This document shows positions 29,352-37,997 of a stretch of 37,997 nt of DNA, one piece after another. The stretch is taken from assembly GCF_000526635.1 (NCBI RefSeq), contig NZ_JAGL01000031.1, forward strand, positions 134 to 38,130, written 5' to 3'. The notes beneath the pieces are model-generated. The model searched no databases and was not told the DNA's origin. It saw only the letters and a list, made by a program, of their open reading frames with translations. Position numbers and translations under genes: made by a program. This DNA comes from Aminobacter sp. J41. GTDB lineage: Bacteria; Pseudomonadota; Alphaproteobacteria; Rhizobiales; Rhizobiaceae. How positions within the stretch are numbered: the stretch's first letter is position 1; each line of letters opens with the position of its first letter.

Positions 29352-29379
29352 AAAAAAGCCCGCCCCGGATCGGGCGGGC
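29352..29379 (-). terminator. Intrinsic terminator of groESL
   Basis: On the minus strand GCCCGCCC (29379-29372), loop GATCCG, GGGCGGGC (29365-29358) and T6 (29357-29352). Between it and groEL a perfect palindrome, CCCGGGCGGC-GT-GCCGCCCGGG (29408-29429), forms another stable hairpin. Confidence 0.85.
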
Positions 29380-29519
29380 GCAAGTGTTGGGGCCAGTGAA
29401 GAAGACACCCGGGCGGCGTGCCGCCCGGGATTGCTTCGCTGAGCTGAACTCCGGCAGACCCGATCGGGCCCCGGAAGTTCCGGAAAGATGGCGGGTCGGA
29501 TTTCTCCGGCCTGTCAGCC

Positions 29520-31519
<2,000 letters not shown>

Positions 31520-31621
31520 ATCGTTCTCCTCAAGGACAAACAATTGTTGAGAGGTTCCACCGCTCCGGACCGGCTGGCCGGAACGGGGCGCGGCCCATCA
31601 GGCGCCGCGCATATCGAGCTA

Positions 31622-31645
31622 ATTGCGGAAAAATCGCCTTTCAAG
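31622..31645 (-). promoter_or_regulatory. Possible sigma-32 promoter of groESL
   Basis: Minus strand: CTTGAAA (31645-31639) and, after about ten bases, CCGCAAT (31628-31622). The first box matches the sigma-32 -35 element well; the second is a poor match. The implied start lies about 95 bases before groES. Confidence 0.4.
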
Positions 31646-31662
31646 AGGGTCAGGCAAAATTT

Positions 31663-31689
31663 TTAGCACTCGCAGTCGGCGAGTAGTAG
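31663..31689. promoter_or_regulatory. CIRCE element (HrcA operator), degenerate right arm
   Basis: TTAGCACTC, nine bases, GAGTAGTAG. The consensus is TTAGCACTC-N9-GAGTGCTAA, so the left arm is perfect and the right arm has three changes. It lies upstream of groES, as in other Alphaproteobacteria, and indicates HrcA repression. usg starts 101 bases away in the other direction. Confidence 0.8.
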
Positions 31690-31790
31690 TGCCATGTTTT
31701 TAAACGGAAATTTGAATCCTTGGCGCTTGAATTCGGCGCCGGATGGGCCATCATCGATGGTGCAGGCAGCACGCATTCCAGGAGGTTCAT

Positions 31791-32069
31791 ATGGCTGCAC
31801 TCGTCAGCAGCGGCTTCCGCAGGCAATTGGAGGGCTACGGGCTCACCACGGCGGAGATCCACTACCACATGCCGGACCACCCCGGCCTTCTCCAGCTCTA
31901 CATCTGGCAGGACTATGACCTGGCGCCGGAATTTCCCGAACTGCGCGGTTTCCTGAAATTCTGGACAGAGAGCCTCGACGGCCCGCTGCACTCGGTACGC
32001 GTCGCCCATCAGCGGCTGATCCGGCCATCCGAATGGCGCGCCGTCGACGGGATCATCACGCTGCATTGA
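31791..32069 (+). CDS. usg: Usg family protein
   Basis: A 92-residue protein that matches the alphaproteobacterial Usg family over its length (FRRQLEGYGLTTAEIHYHMPDHPGLLQLYIWQDYDLAPEFPELRGFL and DGPLHSVRVAHQRLIRP). GGAGG lies five bases before the ATG. The function is unknown; in Caulobacter and others it sits next to the trpF-trpB-trpA genes, which is not the case here. It is divergent from groESL and separated from it by CIRCE. Confidence 0.88.
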   Translation: MAALVSSGFRRQLEGYGLTTAEIHYHMPDHPGLLQLYIWQDYDLAPEFPELRGFLKFWTESLDGPLHSVRVAHQRLIRPSEWRAVDGIITLH

Positions 32070-32261
32070 GGGGGGAGCGGCGGCGCGGACCTAGACCCAC
32101 GCCGCCTTGCTTCGAAGCCCCGTCTGCAGCCCACAGCCATGTCCCAACCCAACACCGCTGTGGGGCGTTGAAGCTCCGGAGCGGCAAGTGAGCTTATCCG
32201 GCGAAGGTGGCGCGGCGGTGTGTTCGCAAGCAAGCGATTCAGCTTCCGGGTTCTTATCTGG

Positions 32262-32286
32262 GGAACATCCTTCTCCACGGCCGGTT
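32262..32286 (+). promoter_or_regulatory. Sigma-EcfG-type promoter of the DUF4142 gene
   Basis: GGAAC (32262-32266), 16 bases, GGTT (32283-32286). The predicted start is about 32293 and the ATG is at 32326. Spacing is the same as for the trehalose operon and sRNA promoters. Confidence 0.65.
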
Positions 32287-32325
32287 CGGGGCGTTCGATG
32301 AACCGACACGGACAGGAAGATCCCG

Positions 32326-32820
32326 ATGAAAACCCGATTGCTTGCCGCGGCTGCGTTTGCCCTGATGCTCGCGAGCCCGAGCCTTGCCCAGCAGATGAGC
32401 GCCGAGGCGTTTGCCACCACGGCCGCCAGTTCCGACATGTTCGAGATCACCTCGAGCTCGCTTGCCCGCGAACGGGCGACGAGCGAGGCGGTCAAGGACT
32501 TCGCCAACATGATGATTGCCGACCACACGCAGGCCAGCAGCGAGCTCGCCGCGGCGGCGGAGACCGCGGGCGTCGCGCTGCCCGGCGGCATGATCGACAA
32601 GCACGCCGCGCAGGTCGAGACGCTGAAGGGCCTGCAGGGCGCGGAGTTCGACGCCGCCTATATCGAGGCGCAGACCGCCGCGCACGAGGAAGCGCTGGCG
32701 CTGATGGAAGGCTATGCCGAGTCCGGCGACAACGAGGTGCTCAAGGCTCATGCGCAGAAGACCGCGCCGATCATCGAACGCCACGCCGAGCACGTGAAGG
32801 AGCTTGGATCCGGGGGCTGA
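32326..32820 (+). CDS. DUF4142 periplasmic protein (ferritin-like helical bundle)
   Basis: A 164-residue secreted protein. The signal peptide (about 1-21, LASPSLA-Q) is followed by a DUF4142 domain, a four-helix bundle resembling ferritin (AEAFATTAASSDMFEITSSSLARER, SEAVKDFANMMIADHTQAS, HEEALALMEGYAESGDNEVLKAHAQKTAPIIERHAEHVKEL). AGGAAG lies six bases before the ATG. The biochemical role is unknown; family members are frequently induced by the general stress response in rhizobia, which agrees with the EcfG-type promoter here. It converges with uxaC across a palindromic repeat. Confidence 0.88.
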   Translation: MKTRLLAAAAFALMLASPSLAQQMSAEAFATTAASSDMFEITSSSLARERATSEAVKDFANMMIADHTQASSELAAAAETAGVALPGGMIDKHAAQVETLKGLQGAEFDAAYIEAQTAAHEEALALMEGYAESGDNEVLKAHAQKTAPIIERHAEHVKELGSGG

Positions 32821-32896
32821 GCGGGCTCCCTTCGGAACGACCAGCATGCCCGGCCGGTCTCCGGGGCTTCCCCTTCACCGCTGGCTCGGCGTCAAG

Positions 32897-32936
32897 GTTC
32901 CGGCATGGATCGTCGGGTCAAGCCCGACGATGACGA
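32897..32936 (-). repeat. Palindromic intergenic repeat, copy 6
   Basis: GTTCCGGCATGGAT-CGTCGGG-TCAAG-CCCGACG-ATGACGAAG. It lies between the converging DUF4142 and uxaC genes, 25 bases from the uxaC stop, and may act as their terminator. Confidence 0.8.
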
Positions 32937-32961
32937 AGAATGGGAGCTGCGCGGAACCCCG

Positions 32962-34371
32962 CTACAGCTTGTACGCCTTCTTCGCGTTGTCGTAGCAGAG
33001 GTTGCGCGCAGCTGTTTGCGCGTGCGGCTTCGAGATGCGGTGTTCGGCCACCAGCTGTGCAAGGAACCGGCACACTTCGCGGCGCCAGACGTCGTGGCGT
33101 GCCGGAATTGAAAGCAGCGCGCGGGTGTCGTCGTTGAAGCCGGCGAGGTTGGCGAAGCCGGCCGTTTCCACCACCTGGTCGAGATAGCGGCGAATGCCGT
33201 TCGAGCTGTCGTGGAACCACCAGGGCGGGCCGATCATCAGGCACTCCCAGTGCCCCGCCATCGGCGCGAGTTCCCGCGCATAGGTGCTTTCGTCGAGCGT
33301 GAACAAGATGATGCGCAGGCCCGGCGTGTTTCCGTAGCGGTTGAGGAGCGGCGTCAATCCGCCCACCCAGTCGGTGCGGCCGGGAATGTCGGCGCCCATG
33401 TTCGGCCCGCGCTCGGCAAAGAGTCTTGCGTTGGTGTTGCGGCGCGAGCCGGCGTGGATCTGCATCACCATGCCGTCCTCGACTGACAGACCGGCCATCT
33501 CGGTCATCATCTGGCCGCGGAAGAGCTCGGCATCCTGCGCCGAGAGTGGCCCCTTGAGCGCGCGATCGAGCAACGCCTGCTTCTCGTGCGGGGGCAGGTC
33601 GGCGGTGAAGGCCGAGGGCACGCCGTGGTCGGTGGCGGTCGCGCCATAGTCGCGGAAGAAGGCGCGGCGCTTGCGGTGGGCGTCGATCATGCCTCCCCAT
33701 TTCGTGACGTCGCAGCCGGTGATCTCGCCGAGCCGGATCAGATTGTCGCGAAAGCCCGGCGCATCCGGATCGGTGACGCTGTCCGGCCGGTAGGTGCTGC
33801 GCACCTTGCCAATCCAGCCATCCGCCGCGAGTTTTTGGTGATGCTCGAGCGTGTCGAGCGCGCCGTCGGTGGTGGCGATCGTCTCGATGCCAAAGCTTTC
33901 GAGCAGCGCGCGCGGGCGGAACTCCGGCTTTTTGAGCTGCGCATTGATGTGGTCGTAGAGGCGGTCGGCATTGTCCGGCGTCAGCGGCTCGTCGCAGCCG
34001 AGCACGGCCGACATCGCATGATCCACCCACAGGCTCGACGGCGTGCCGTGGAAAAGGTGGTAGTGCGCGGCAAGCGTGCGCCAGATGTCGCGGCCTTTCG
34101 CGACCGGCATGCCGTCGAGGCGCGGCACGCCGAGCGCATCGAGGCTGACACCGACGCTCTGCAGCATGCGGAAGAGATAATGGTCGGGAATGACCAGCAA
34201 CGAGGCCGCATCCTCGAACGGCGTGTCATCGGCAAACCAGGACGGCTCGGTGTGGCCGTGGGGGCTGACGATCGGCAGGTCTTTCACCGTCTCGTAGAGC
34301 TCGCGCGCGATCGCGCGCGTTGCCGGGTCGGCCGGAAACAGCCGATCCGGGTGCAAAAATCCATCCGTCAT
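32962..34371 (-). CDS. uxaC: Uronate isomerase (glucuronate/galacturonate isomerase)
   Basis: A 469-residue amidohydrolase-fold enzyme, normal length for UxaC. The metal-binding HGH is at H38-H40 (IVSPHGHTEPSWFADD); other family stretches are PEFRPRALLESFGIETIATTD, MQIHAGSRRNTN and LMIGPPWWFHDSSNGIRRYLDQV. It converts D-glucuronate to D-fructuronate and D-galacturonate to D-tagaturonate. It begins 22 bases after uxuA, in an operon with it and the GntR gene. The reductase for fructuronate (uxuB) or tagaturonate (uxaB) is not in the window. Confidence 0.94.
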   Translation of the reverse strand: MTDGFLHPDRLFPADPATRAIARELYETVKDLPIVSPHGHTEPSWFADDTPFEDAASLLVIPDHYLFRMLQSVGVSLDALGVPRLDGMPVAKGRDIWRTLAAHYHLFHGTPSSLWVDHAMSAVLGCDEPLTPDNADRLYDHINAQLKKPEFRPRALLESFGIETIATTDGALDTLEHHQKLAADGWIGKVRSTYRPDSVTDPDAPGFRDNLIRLGEITGCDVTKWGGMIDAHRKRRAFFRDYGATATDHGVPSAFTADLPPHEKQALLDRALKGPLSAQDAELFRGQMMTEMAGLSVEDGMVMQIHAGSRRNTNARLFAERGPNMGADIPGRTDWVGGLTPLLNRYGNTPGLRIILFTLDESTYARELAPMAGHWECLMIGPPWWFHDSSNGIRRYLDQVVETAGFANLAGFNDDTRALLSIPARHDVWRREVCRFLAQLVAEHRISKPHAQTAARNLCYDNAKKAYKL

Positions 34372-34393
34372 GCGTTCTCCTCCCAGATACCGC

Positions 34394-35581
34394 TCAGTTC
34401 GGCGCGGCGCCGAGCGCGTACAAAATGCCGCGCAACTCGGCGAGGCCGCGCAGGCGGCCGACCGCCGGATAGCCGGGCGTTACCGTCTTGTTGAGGTCGT
34501 CGAGCAGTCGCTGGCCGTGGTCGGGGCGGAAGATGATGTCTTCGCCCGGCCTGCGCTTCCTGTCCTCGGCGACCAGCTCCTTCAGCACCGCCACCATGTC
34601 GACGTCGCCTTCGAGATGCGCGCTTTCATGGAAGGACCTGCCGTCGCCCTCGCGCTTCGTCGCGCGCAGATGCGCGAAATGGATGCGCGGGCCGAAGCGG
34701 CGGGCCATATCGACGAGGTCGTTGTCGGCGCGCACGCCAAGGCTGCCGGTGCAAAAGCACATGCCGTTGGCCTCGGACGGCACGGCGTCGAACAGCGCCG
34801 CATAGTCGTCGGCGGTCGAGGCGATGCGCGGCAAGCCGAACAGCGGCCGCGGCGGATCGTCGGGGTGAAGCGTCAGCTTCACGCCGCGCGCCTCGGCGGC
34901 AGGCGTGACGGCGGCGAGAAATTCGATCAGGTGCTGGCGCAGCCTTGCCGCGTCAATGCCGCGATAGGCCTCGAGCTTGTCGCGGAACTCCGGGATCGTC
35001 AGCGGCTCGGTGGTCGAGCCCGGCAGCGCCGAGGTGATGTTGCGGGTAATGTCCGCGATTTCCTGTTCGCTCATCGTCTCGTAGACGATGCGGGCGCGCT
35101 CGACGTCATCGAGCGAATATTCGGCCTCCGCGCCTTTGCGCTGCAGGATGAAGAGGTCGAAGGCGGCAAAGCGCTCGTGGTCGAAGCGCATCGCCGTCGC
35201 GCCCGTCGGCGTCACATAGTCGAGCTCGGTGCGGGTCCAGTCGACCACCGGCATGAAATTGTAGCAGACGACGGGAATGCCGCAGGACGCGACCGCCTCG
35301 AGGCTGGCGATCCAGGCGTCAATCTCCGCCCTTGCCTTGCCGCCGAGGCGCTTGACGGCGTCGGGGATCGGGATGCTTTCCACCACGGACCAGGTGAGCG
35401 GCGGCCGGCCCGCGGGTGCCGTCTCGATCAGCTCTTTGCGCTCGGCGACCTCGCGTTCGGTCCAGGCGCGGCCGATCGGCACCTCATGCAGCGAGGAGAC
35501 GACATTGGTGGCGCCGGCCTGCCGCACCTCGTCGAGCGTGACCGGGGCGTTCGGCCCGAACCATCTCCAACCTTGCCTCAT
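34394..35581 (-). CDS. uxuA: Mannonate dehydratase
   Basis: A 395-residue enzyme of the UxuA family (394 residues in E. coli). It begins MRQGWRWFGPNAPVTLDEVRQAG and contains WSVVESIPIPDAVK, CYNFMPVVDWTRTEL, LTLHPDDPPRPLFGLPRI and NGMCFCTGSLGVRADND, the metal-site and substrate regions. It converts D-mannonate to 2-keto-3-deoxygluconate. The ATG at 35581 has GGGAGAG about eight bases upstream; the frame is open for 24 codons more, without conservation. It follows the GntR gene by 65 bases. Confidence 0.94.
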   Translation of the reverse strand: MRQGWRWFGPNAPVTLDEVRQAGATNVVSSLHEVPIGRAWTEREVAERKELIETAPAGRPPLTWSVVESIPIPDAVKRLGGKARAEIDAWIASLEAVASCGIPVVCYNFMPVVDWTRTELDYVTPTGATAMRFDHERFAAFDLFILQRKGAEAEYSLDDVERARIVYETMSEQEIADITRNITSALPGSTTEPLTIPEFRDKLEAYRGIDAARLRQHLIEFLAAVTPAAEARGVKLTLHPDDPPRPLFGLPRIASTADDYAALFDAVPSEANGMCFCTGSLGVRADNDLVDMARRFGPRIHFAHLRATKREGDGRSFHESAHLEGDVDMVAVLKELVAEDRKRRPGEDIIFRPDHGQRLLDDLNKTVTPGYPAVGRLRGLAELRGILYALGAAPN

Positions 35582-35646
35582 CTTCTGTCTCTCCCTCGTC
35601 AGTCGGTCCGCCCTGCCGGTCGAAATCGTGCAGCAGACATGGCTGT

Positions 35647-36432
35647 TCAGCAAAAATAGTCGGGGTGGCGCGCGGAAAGCTCGGCGACATCCGGAATGAC
35701 GGCGCTCAGATGATGCAGCATCGCCTCCCGAGCCGCAGAAACGTCATGCGCGGCGATGGCATTGCGGATCGTCCCGTGCTCGCCAACGATCTGGTCCATG
35801 CGGCCAAGCGCCGGCAGCGCGAGCCGCCGGGCGCGATCGATCTGCACCTTGACGGTCTTCAGCAGCGTCCAGATGCCGGGAAATCCGGCCAGCCGCGCGA
35901 TCGCCTCGTGAAAGGCCTCGTCTTCCTCGTGGAAGGCGGAGGTGTCGCCCAAGGCCGCGAACTTTGCCTGCCGGGCGATGATGGCATCGAGTTCGGCGAT
36001 GTCGGCGCCGTCGGCCTTGGCCGCCAGCGCCGCGACCGTCACCGTTTCGAGCGCTTTGCGCACGACCACGGCCTCCGGGATCGCGGCCACCGGCACGCGC
36101 GAGACGACGGTTGCCGACTGCGGAAAGATGTCGACGAGCCCGCCTTCGGAAAGCTTGAGCAGGGCCTCGCGCACGGGCGTGCGCGAGACGCCGAATTCCT
36201 CGGCAATGCGCTTTTCCTGCAGCGCCGTTCCAGGCGCGAGCCTGAGCGCGACGATGTCGTCATAGAGGCGGTTGTAGATCGCCGTCGCCGCCGTCACGCG
36301 GCGGATGGGAAGCGGGCGTGGCGCCTGCCTCGCCGCTACACTTGCGGCCAACGCACCTTCCGCGACCCGCGCCGCCTCGCCAGGCAGGGCGGACAGCTCT
36401 GATGCAGCTTCGCTCTCGCTTGCAGAACGCAT
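35647..36432 (-). CDS. GntR-family regulator (FCD type), probable hexuronate regulator
   Basis: A 261-residue regulator. After an Ala-rich tail (about 1-45) comes the winged helix-turn-helix (about 48-112, IAEEFGVSRTPVREALLKLSEGGLV) and an FCD domain (about 118-245). It is the first gene of the unit that continues with uxuA and uxaC, so it probably senses a hexuronate or mannonate intermediate, as ExuR/UxuR-type regulators do. Two palindromic motifs lie just upstream of its start. It is distinct from the gntR at 722-1495. Confidence 0.9.
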   Translation of the reverse strand: MRSASESEAASELSALPGEAARVAEGALAASVAARQAPRPLPIRRVTAATAIYNRLYDDIVALRLAPGTALQEKRIAEEFGVSRTPVREALLKLSEGGLVDIFPQSATVVSRVPVAAIPEAVVVRKALETVTVAALAAKADGADIAELDAIIARQAKFAALGDTSAFHEEDEAFHEAIARLAGFPGIWTLLKTVKVQIDRARRLALPALGRMDQIVGEHGTIRNAIAAHDVSAAREAMLHHLSAVIPDVAELSARHPDYFC

Positions 36433-36444
36433 GATCTCTCATGG

Positions 36445-36473
36445 CCGGTGTCACCGGTATATTAGTATATCAG
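36445..36473. promoter_or_regulatory. Candidate GntR operator/promoter of the uxu operon
   Basis: CCGGT-GTC-ACCGG (36445-36457) is a 13-bp perfect inverted repeat. Next to it the minus strand reads GATATACTAATATACC (36471-36456), an AT-rich symmetric motif of the kind bound by GntR/FCD proteins, which also contains -10-like hexamers (TATACT, TAATAT). A TTGCAT box lies upstream on the minus strand (about 36491-36486) at non-ideal spacing. Confidence 0.5.
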
Positions 36474-36629
36474 TTGCGAAGAGATGCAAGGGCGTGGCGG
36501 ACTGCAGCGGATGGACTGCGGCCTGTACGGGCTAGCGGGTGGGGGGCCGTCTGAAAGGCTACAATCTCTCGGCAAAGACCGGCTCCACTGAGTCAGCGAT
36601 TTGCGCTGGCCGGTCGGGATCAGAAACAT

Positions 36630-36660
36630 GACGGCGGGCGGAGGTGGTGCGCCCGCCGTC
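36630..36660 (-). terminator. Hairpin after the Slam-like gene
   Basis: An 11-bp perfect stem, GACGGCGGGCG with CGCCCGCCGTC, around a nine-base loop, 45 bases past the stop on the minus strand. Only ATGTTT follows, so the U tract is weak. The rest of 36474-36704 holds nothing recognisable. Confidence 0.5.
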
Positions 36661-36704
36661 CCTTGCTGGACCCTCGGGGGCCCTGTCCATCAACAAGTCG
36701 CGAG

Positions 36705-37676
36705 CTAGTACGCTCGCTTCAGTGAGACGAAAGCGCCGGTCTGGTGGTACTCGTAGATGGCCACGTTGCTGTCACGCTGCTCGTGGAAGACCGTCAGCTC
36801 CGGCGTGAAGCCCTTGAAGTTGAACTGGTCGTGCGAGACGGAGACGGATGCGCGGTAGGTGTCGTCGCGGCGCGTCACGCCCCAGAACGGGTCGTATTCC
36901 GAATAGCGCGTCTGCGTCAGCGAGATCATCGGCGTGATATCGAACCCGGCGGAGCGGAAGTTCAGCCCGACTTCCACCTTCGGCGCCACATAGGTGTAAT
37001 AGTCGTTTCGGCCATTCAGGTGTTCGAGCGACACCCGGCCGAAGCCGCGAAGCGACCGGGTAATGGACCAGTCGACATAGCCATAGGGGCGGTAGTAGAC
37101 GCCAGTGGCGTCACTATCCTTCACCGCCATGTAGCCGAGCTGCCCACCCACGCCGACATTCAGCGTGTCAGTCAGCTTGTGATGCTTCCAGGTCTCGAGC
37201 GAAGGCATCACGTAGGAATTGTGCCAACGCACTTCGACGTCGCTTGCCACCTGGACGAAAAGGCCGGGGACGCTTTCGGCCTGCCGGGCGACGGCGAACT
37301 GAAACCGCCCGCTGTTCAGCTGATCGTTGTCGAAAATCCGGGCCGAAGAATACAGCTTCGTCAGGAGGTTGTTTTGCCAGAGCCGTTCAACGGAGAGCCA
37401 CGGCTCGAGCCCGAACGAGGTTTTGACCTCCTCTTCAGGCTGATACTCGTAGGGAACGCCGTTGAAGAACACGGTGGCGCCGTCGGAGACGCGCGACGGA
37501 TTGGATTCGCTGATCGCCCTTATGCCGTACCGGATACGAACGGTACGGAGTTCCGCGGCCTCCATGAACGGCAGAATGTTGCGGCGAACGGCCTGCGGTG
37601 TGTCCTTTGCGTCATGGACCTCGCGGAAGAGCGCCAGCGCTTCGGAGTTCTCTCCCGTCTGTAGCAGGAGCCTTGC
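36705..37676 (-). pseudogene. Slam-like (DUF560) outer-membrane protein with TPR, 5' end lost to IS21
   Basis: The reading frame stays open from the stop at 36705 to the IS21 boundary at 37676 (323 codons), beginning with a TPR-like helix (LLLQTGENSEALALFREVHD) and continuing into a beta-barrel. Alternating strands such as YRPYGYVDWSITRSLRGFGRVSLEHL and the final aromatic VSLKRAY fit an outer-membrane barrel of the surface-lipoprotein-assembly-modifier type. Slam proteins have an N-terminal TPR domain and a C-terminal 14-strand barrel and move lipoproteins to the surface. The start, signal peptide and most TPRs are missing, so the gene is broken by the insertion. An internal ATG at 37565 could in theory give a barrel without signal peptide, which would not be exported. 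Confidence 0.6.
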
Positions 37677-37997
37677 TGTTGATTTCCGCTGAGAGTTGAC
37701 CCGGGATTTTCGCCGAGAAGTGACCCGCCTTCATGTATGGTTTGGGTCTCAGGACTTAGTCAAGGTGGGTGCTTTCTCCTTCTTTGTCGGTGTGGTCTGG
37801 GCAGAGCTGTTCTTGAAGCGGAAGCTGTCGTTTCCGGTCTCCAGGATGTGGCAGTGATGGGTGAGCCGATCGAGCAGCGCCGTCGTCATCTTGGCGTCGC
37901 CGAAGACGGTCGCCCATTCGCTGAAGCTGAGGTTGGTGGTGATGACGACGCTGGTGCGCTCGTAGAGCGTGCTCAGCAGATGGAACAGCAGCGCCCC
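37677..37997 (-). mobile_element. IS21-family insertion sequence, istB-side end (partial)
   Basis: The element starts at TGTTGATTTCCGCTGAG (37677) and runs off the window. Two imperfect 20-base direct repeats, TTTCCGCTGAGAGTTGACCC (37683-37702) and TTTTCGCCGAGAAGTGACCC (37707-37726), agree at 16 of 20 positions with a 24-base period. Multiple terminal repeats of this kind are a hallmark of IS21 ends. It interrupts the Slam-like gene. Confidence 0.85.
37749..37997 (-). CDS. istB: IS21 helper ATPase IstB, C-terminal part
   Basis: The last 82 residues of IstB, in frame to the window edge. [62 protein letters not shown] is the conserved IstB/DnaC-like end of the AAA+ domain, including the sensor region (ITTN). 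IstB helps the IstA transposase choose and hold target DNA. IstA would lie further right. The Lys/Thr-rich tail ([19 protein letters not shown]) is variable in the family. Confidence 0.9.
   Translation of the reverse strand, partial: GALLFHLLSTLYERTSVVITTNLSFSEWATVFGDAKMTTALLDRLTHHCHILETGNDSFRFKNSSAQTTPTKKEKAPTLTKS

Noticed and set aside
29408..29429. CCCGGGCGGC palindrome as the main groESL terminator
   Set aside because: It has no T tract on the minus strand; the hairpin at 29352-29379 with T6 is the better terminator, so this is treated as an accessory hairpin.

Overview
The window (38 kb, GC-rich) reads as the chromosome of an alphaproteobacterium, most likely order Hyphomicrobiales (Phyllobacteriaceae/Mesorhizobium-like). 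The reasons are a usg gene, three or four GGAAC-N16-xxTT (sigma-EcfG type) promoters, a CIRCE element at groESL, a separate metNIQ operon and dense palindromic intergenic repeats of rhizobial type. No tRNA, rRNA or CRISPR was seen. Both ends run into insertion sequences: an IS3-family element at 1-240 and an IS21-family element at 37677-37997.

Layout. (1) 1-2772: IS3 end, a lone FCD-type GntR regulator, an intergenic stretch with a 40-bp inverted repeat, and a DUF4145 zinc-ribbon protein. (2) 2950-10702: a tightly packed nine-gene operon. It starts with the PQQ-alcohol-dehydrogenase-associated ABC set (binding protein, YVTN beta-propeller, ATPase, ABC-2 permease), comparable to PedA1A2BC/Lut systems tied to lanthanide-dependent alcohol oxidation. 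Two small or unknown proteins follow, then a NitT/TauT-type ABC transporter. The dehydrogenase itself is not in the window. (3) 10776-12340: an IS110-family element that appears to have inserted at a CT dinucleotide inside a double-hairpin repeat, then several palindromic repeats. (4) 12465-12603: a predicted minus-strand ~108-nt sRNA with its own sigma-EcfG promoter, three stem-loops and an intrinsic terminator. (5) 12732-17086: thioesterase, ECF sigma factor, class III aminotransferase, L-2-hydroxyglutarate oxidase, GloA-like lyase. (6) 17643-25782: glgX-treZ-malQ-treY, a translationally overlapping operon making trehalose from glycogen, behind an exact sigma-EcfG promoter. (7) 25870-28942: metNIQ with a long leader holding a short ORF that ends in Cys-Met-Cys-Met-Arg codons. 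(8) 29352-31689: groESL with CIRCE. (9) 31791-32820: usg and a DUF4142 protein with a sigma-EcfG promoter. (10) 32962-36473: gntR-uxuA-uxaC for hexuronate catabolism. (11) 36705-37676: the C-terminal part of a Slam-like TPR/outer-membrane barrel gene cut by the IS21 element.

The common thread is general stress. A sigma-EcfG-type promoter precedes the sRNA, the trehalose operon, the DUF4142 gene and (with one mismatch) the ECF sigma gene. The strongest candidates for something undescribed are the EcfG-driven sRNA with anti-Shine-Dalgarno loops, the IS110 element with a candidate bridge RNA sitting in a repeat, and the Cys/Met leader ORF in front of metN.
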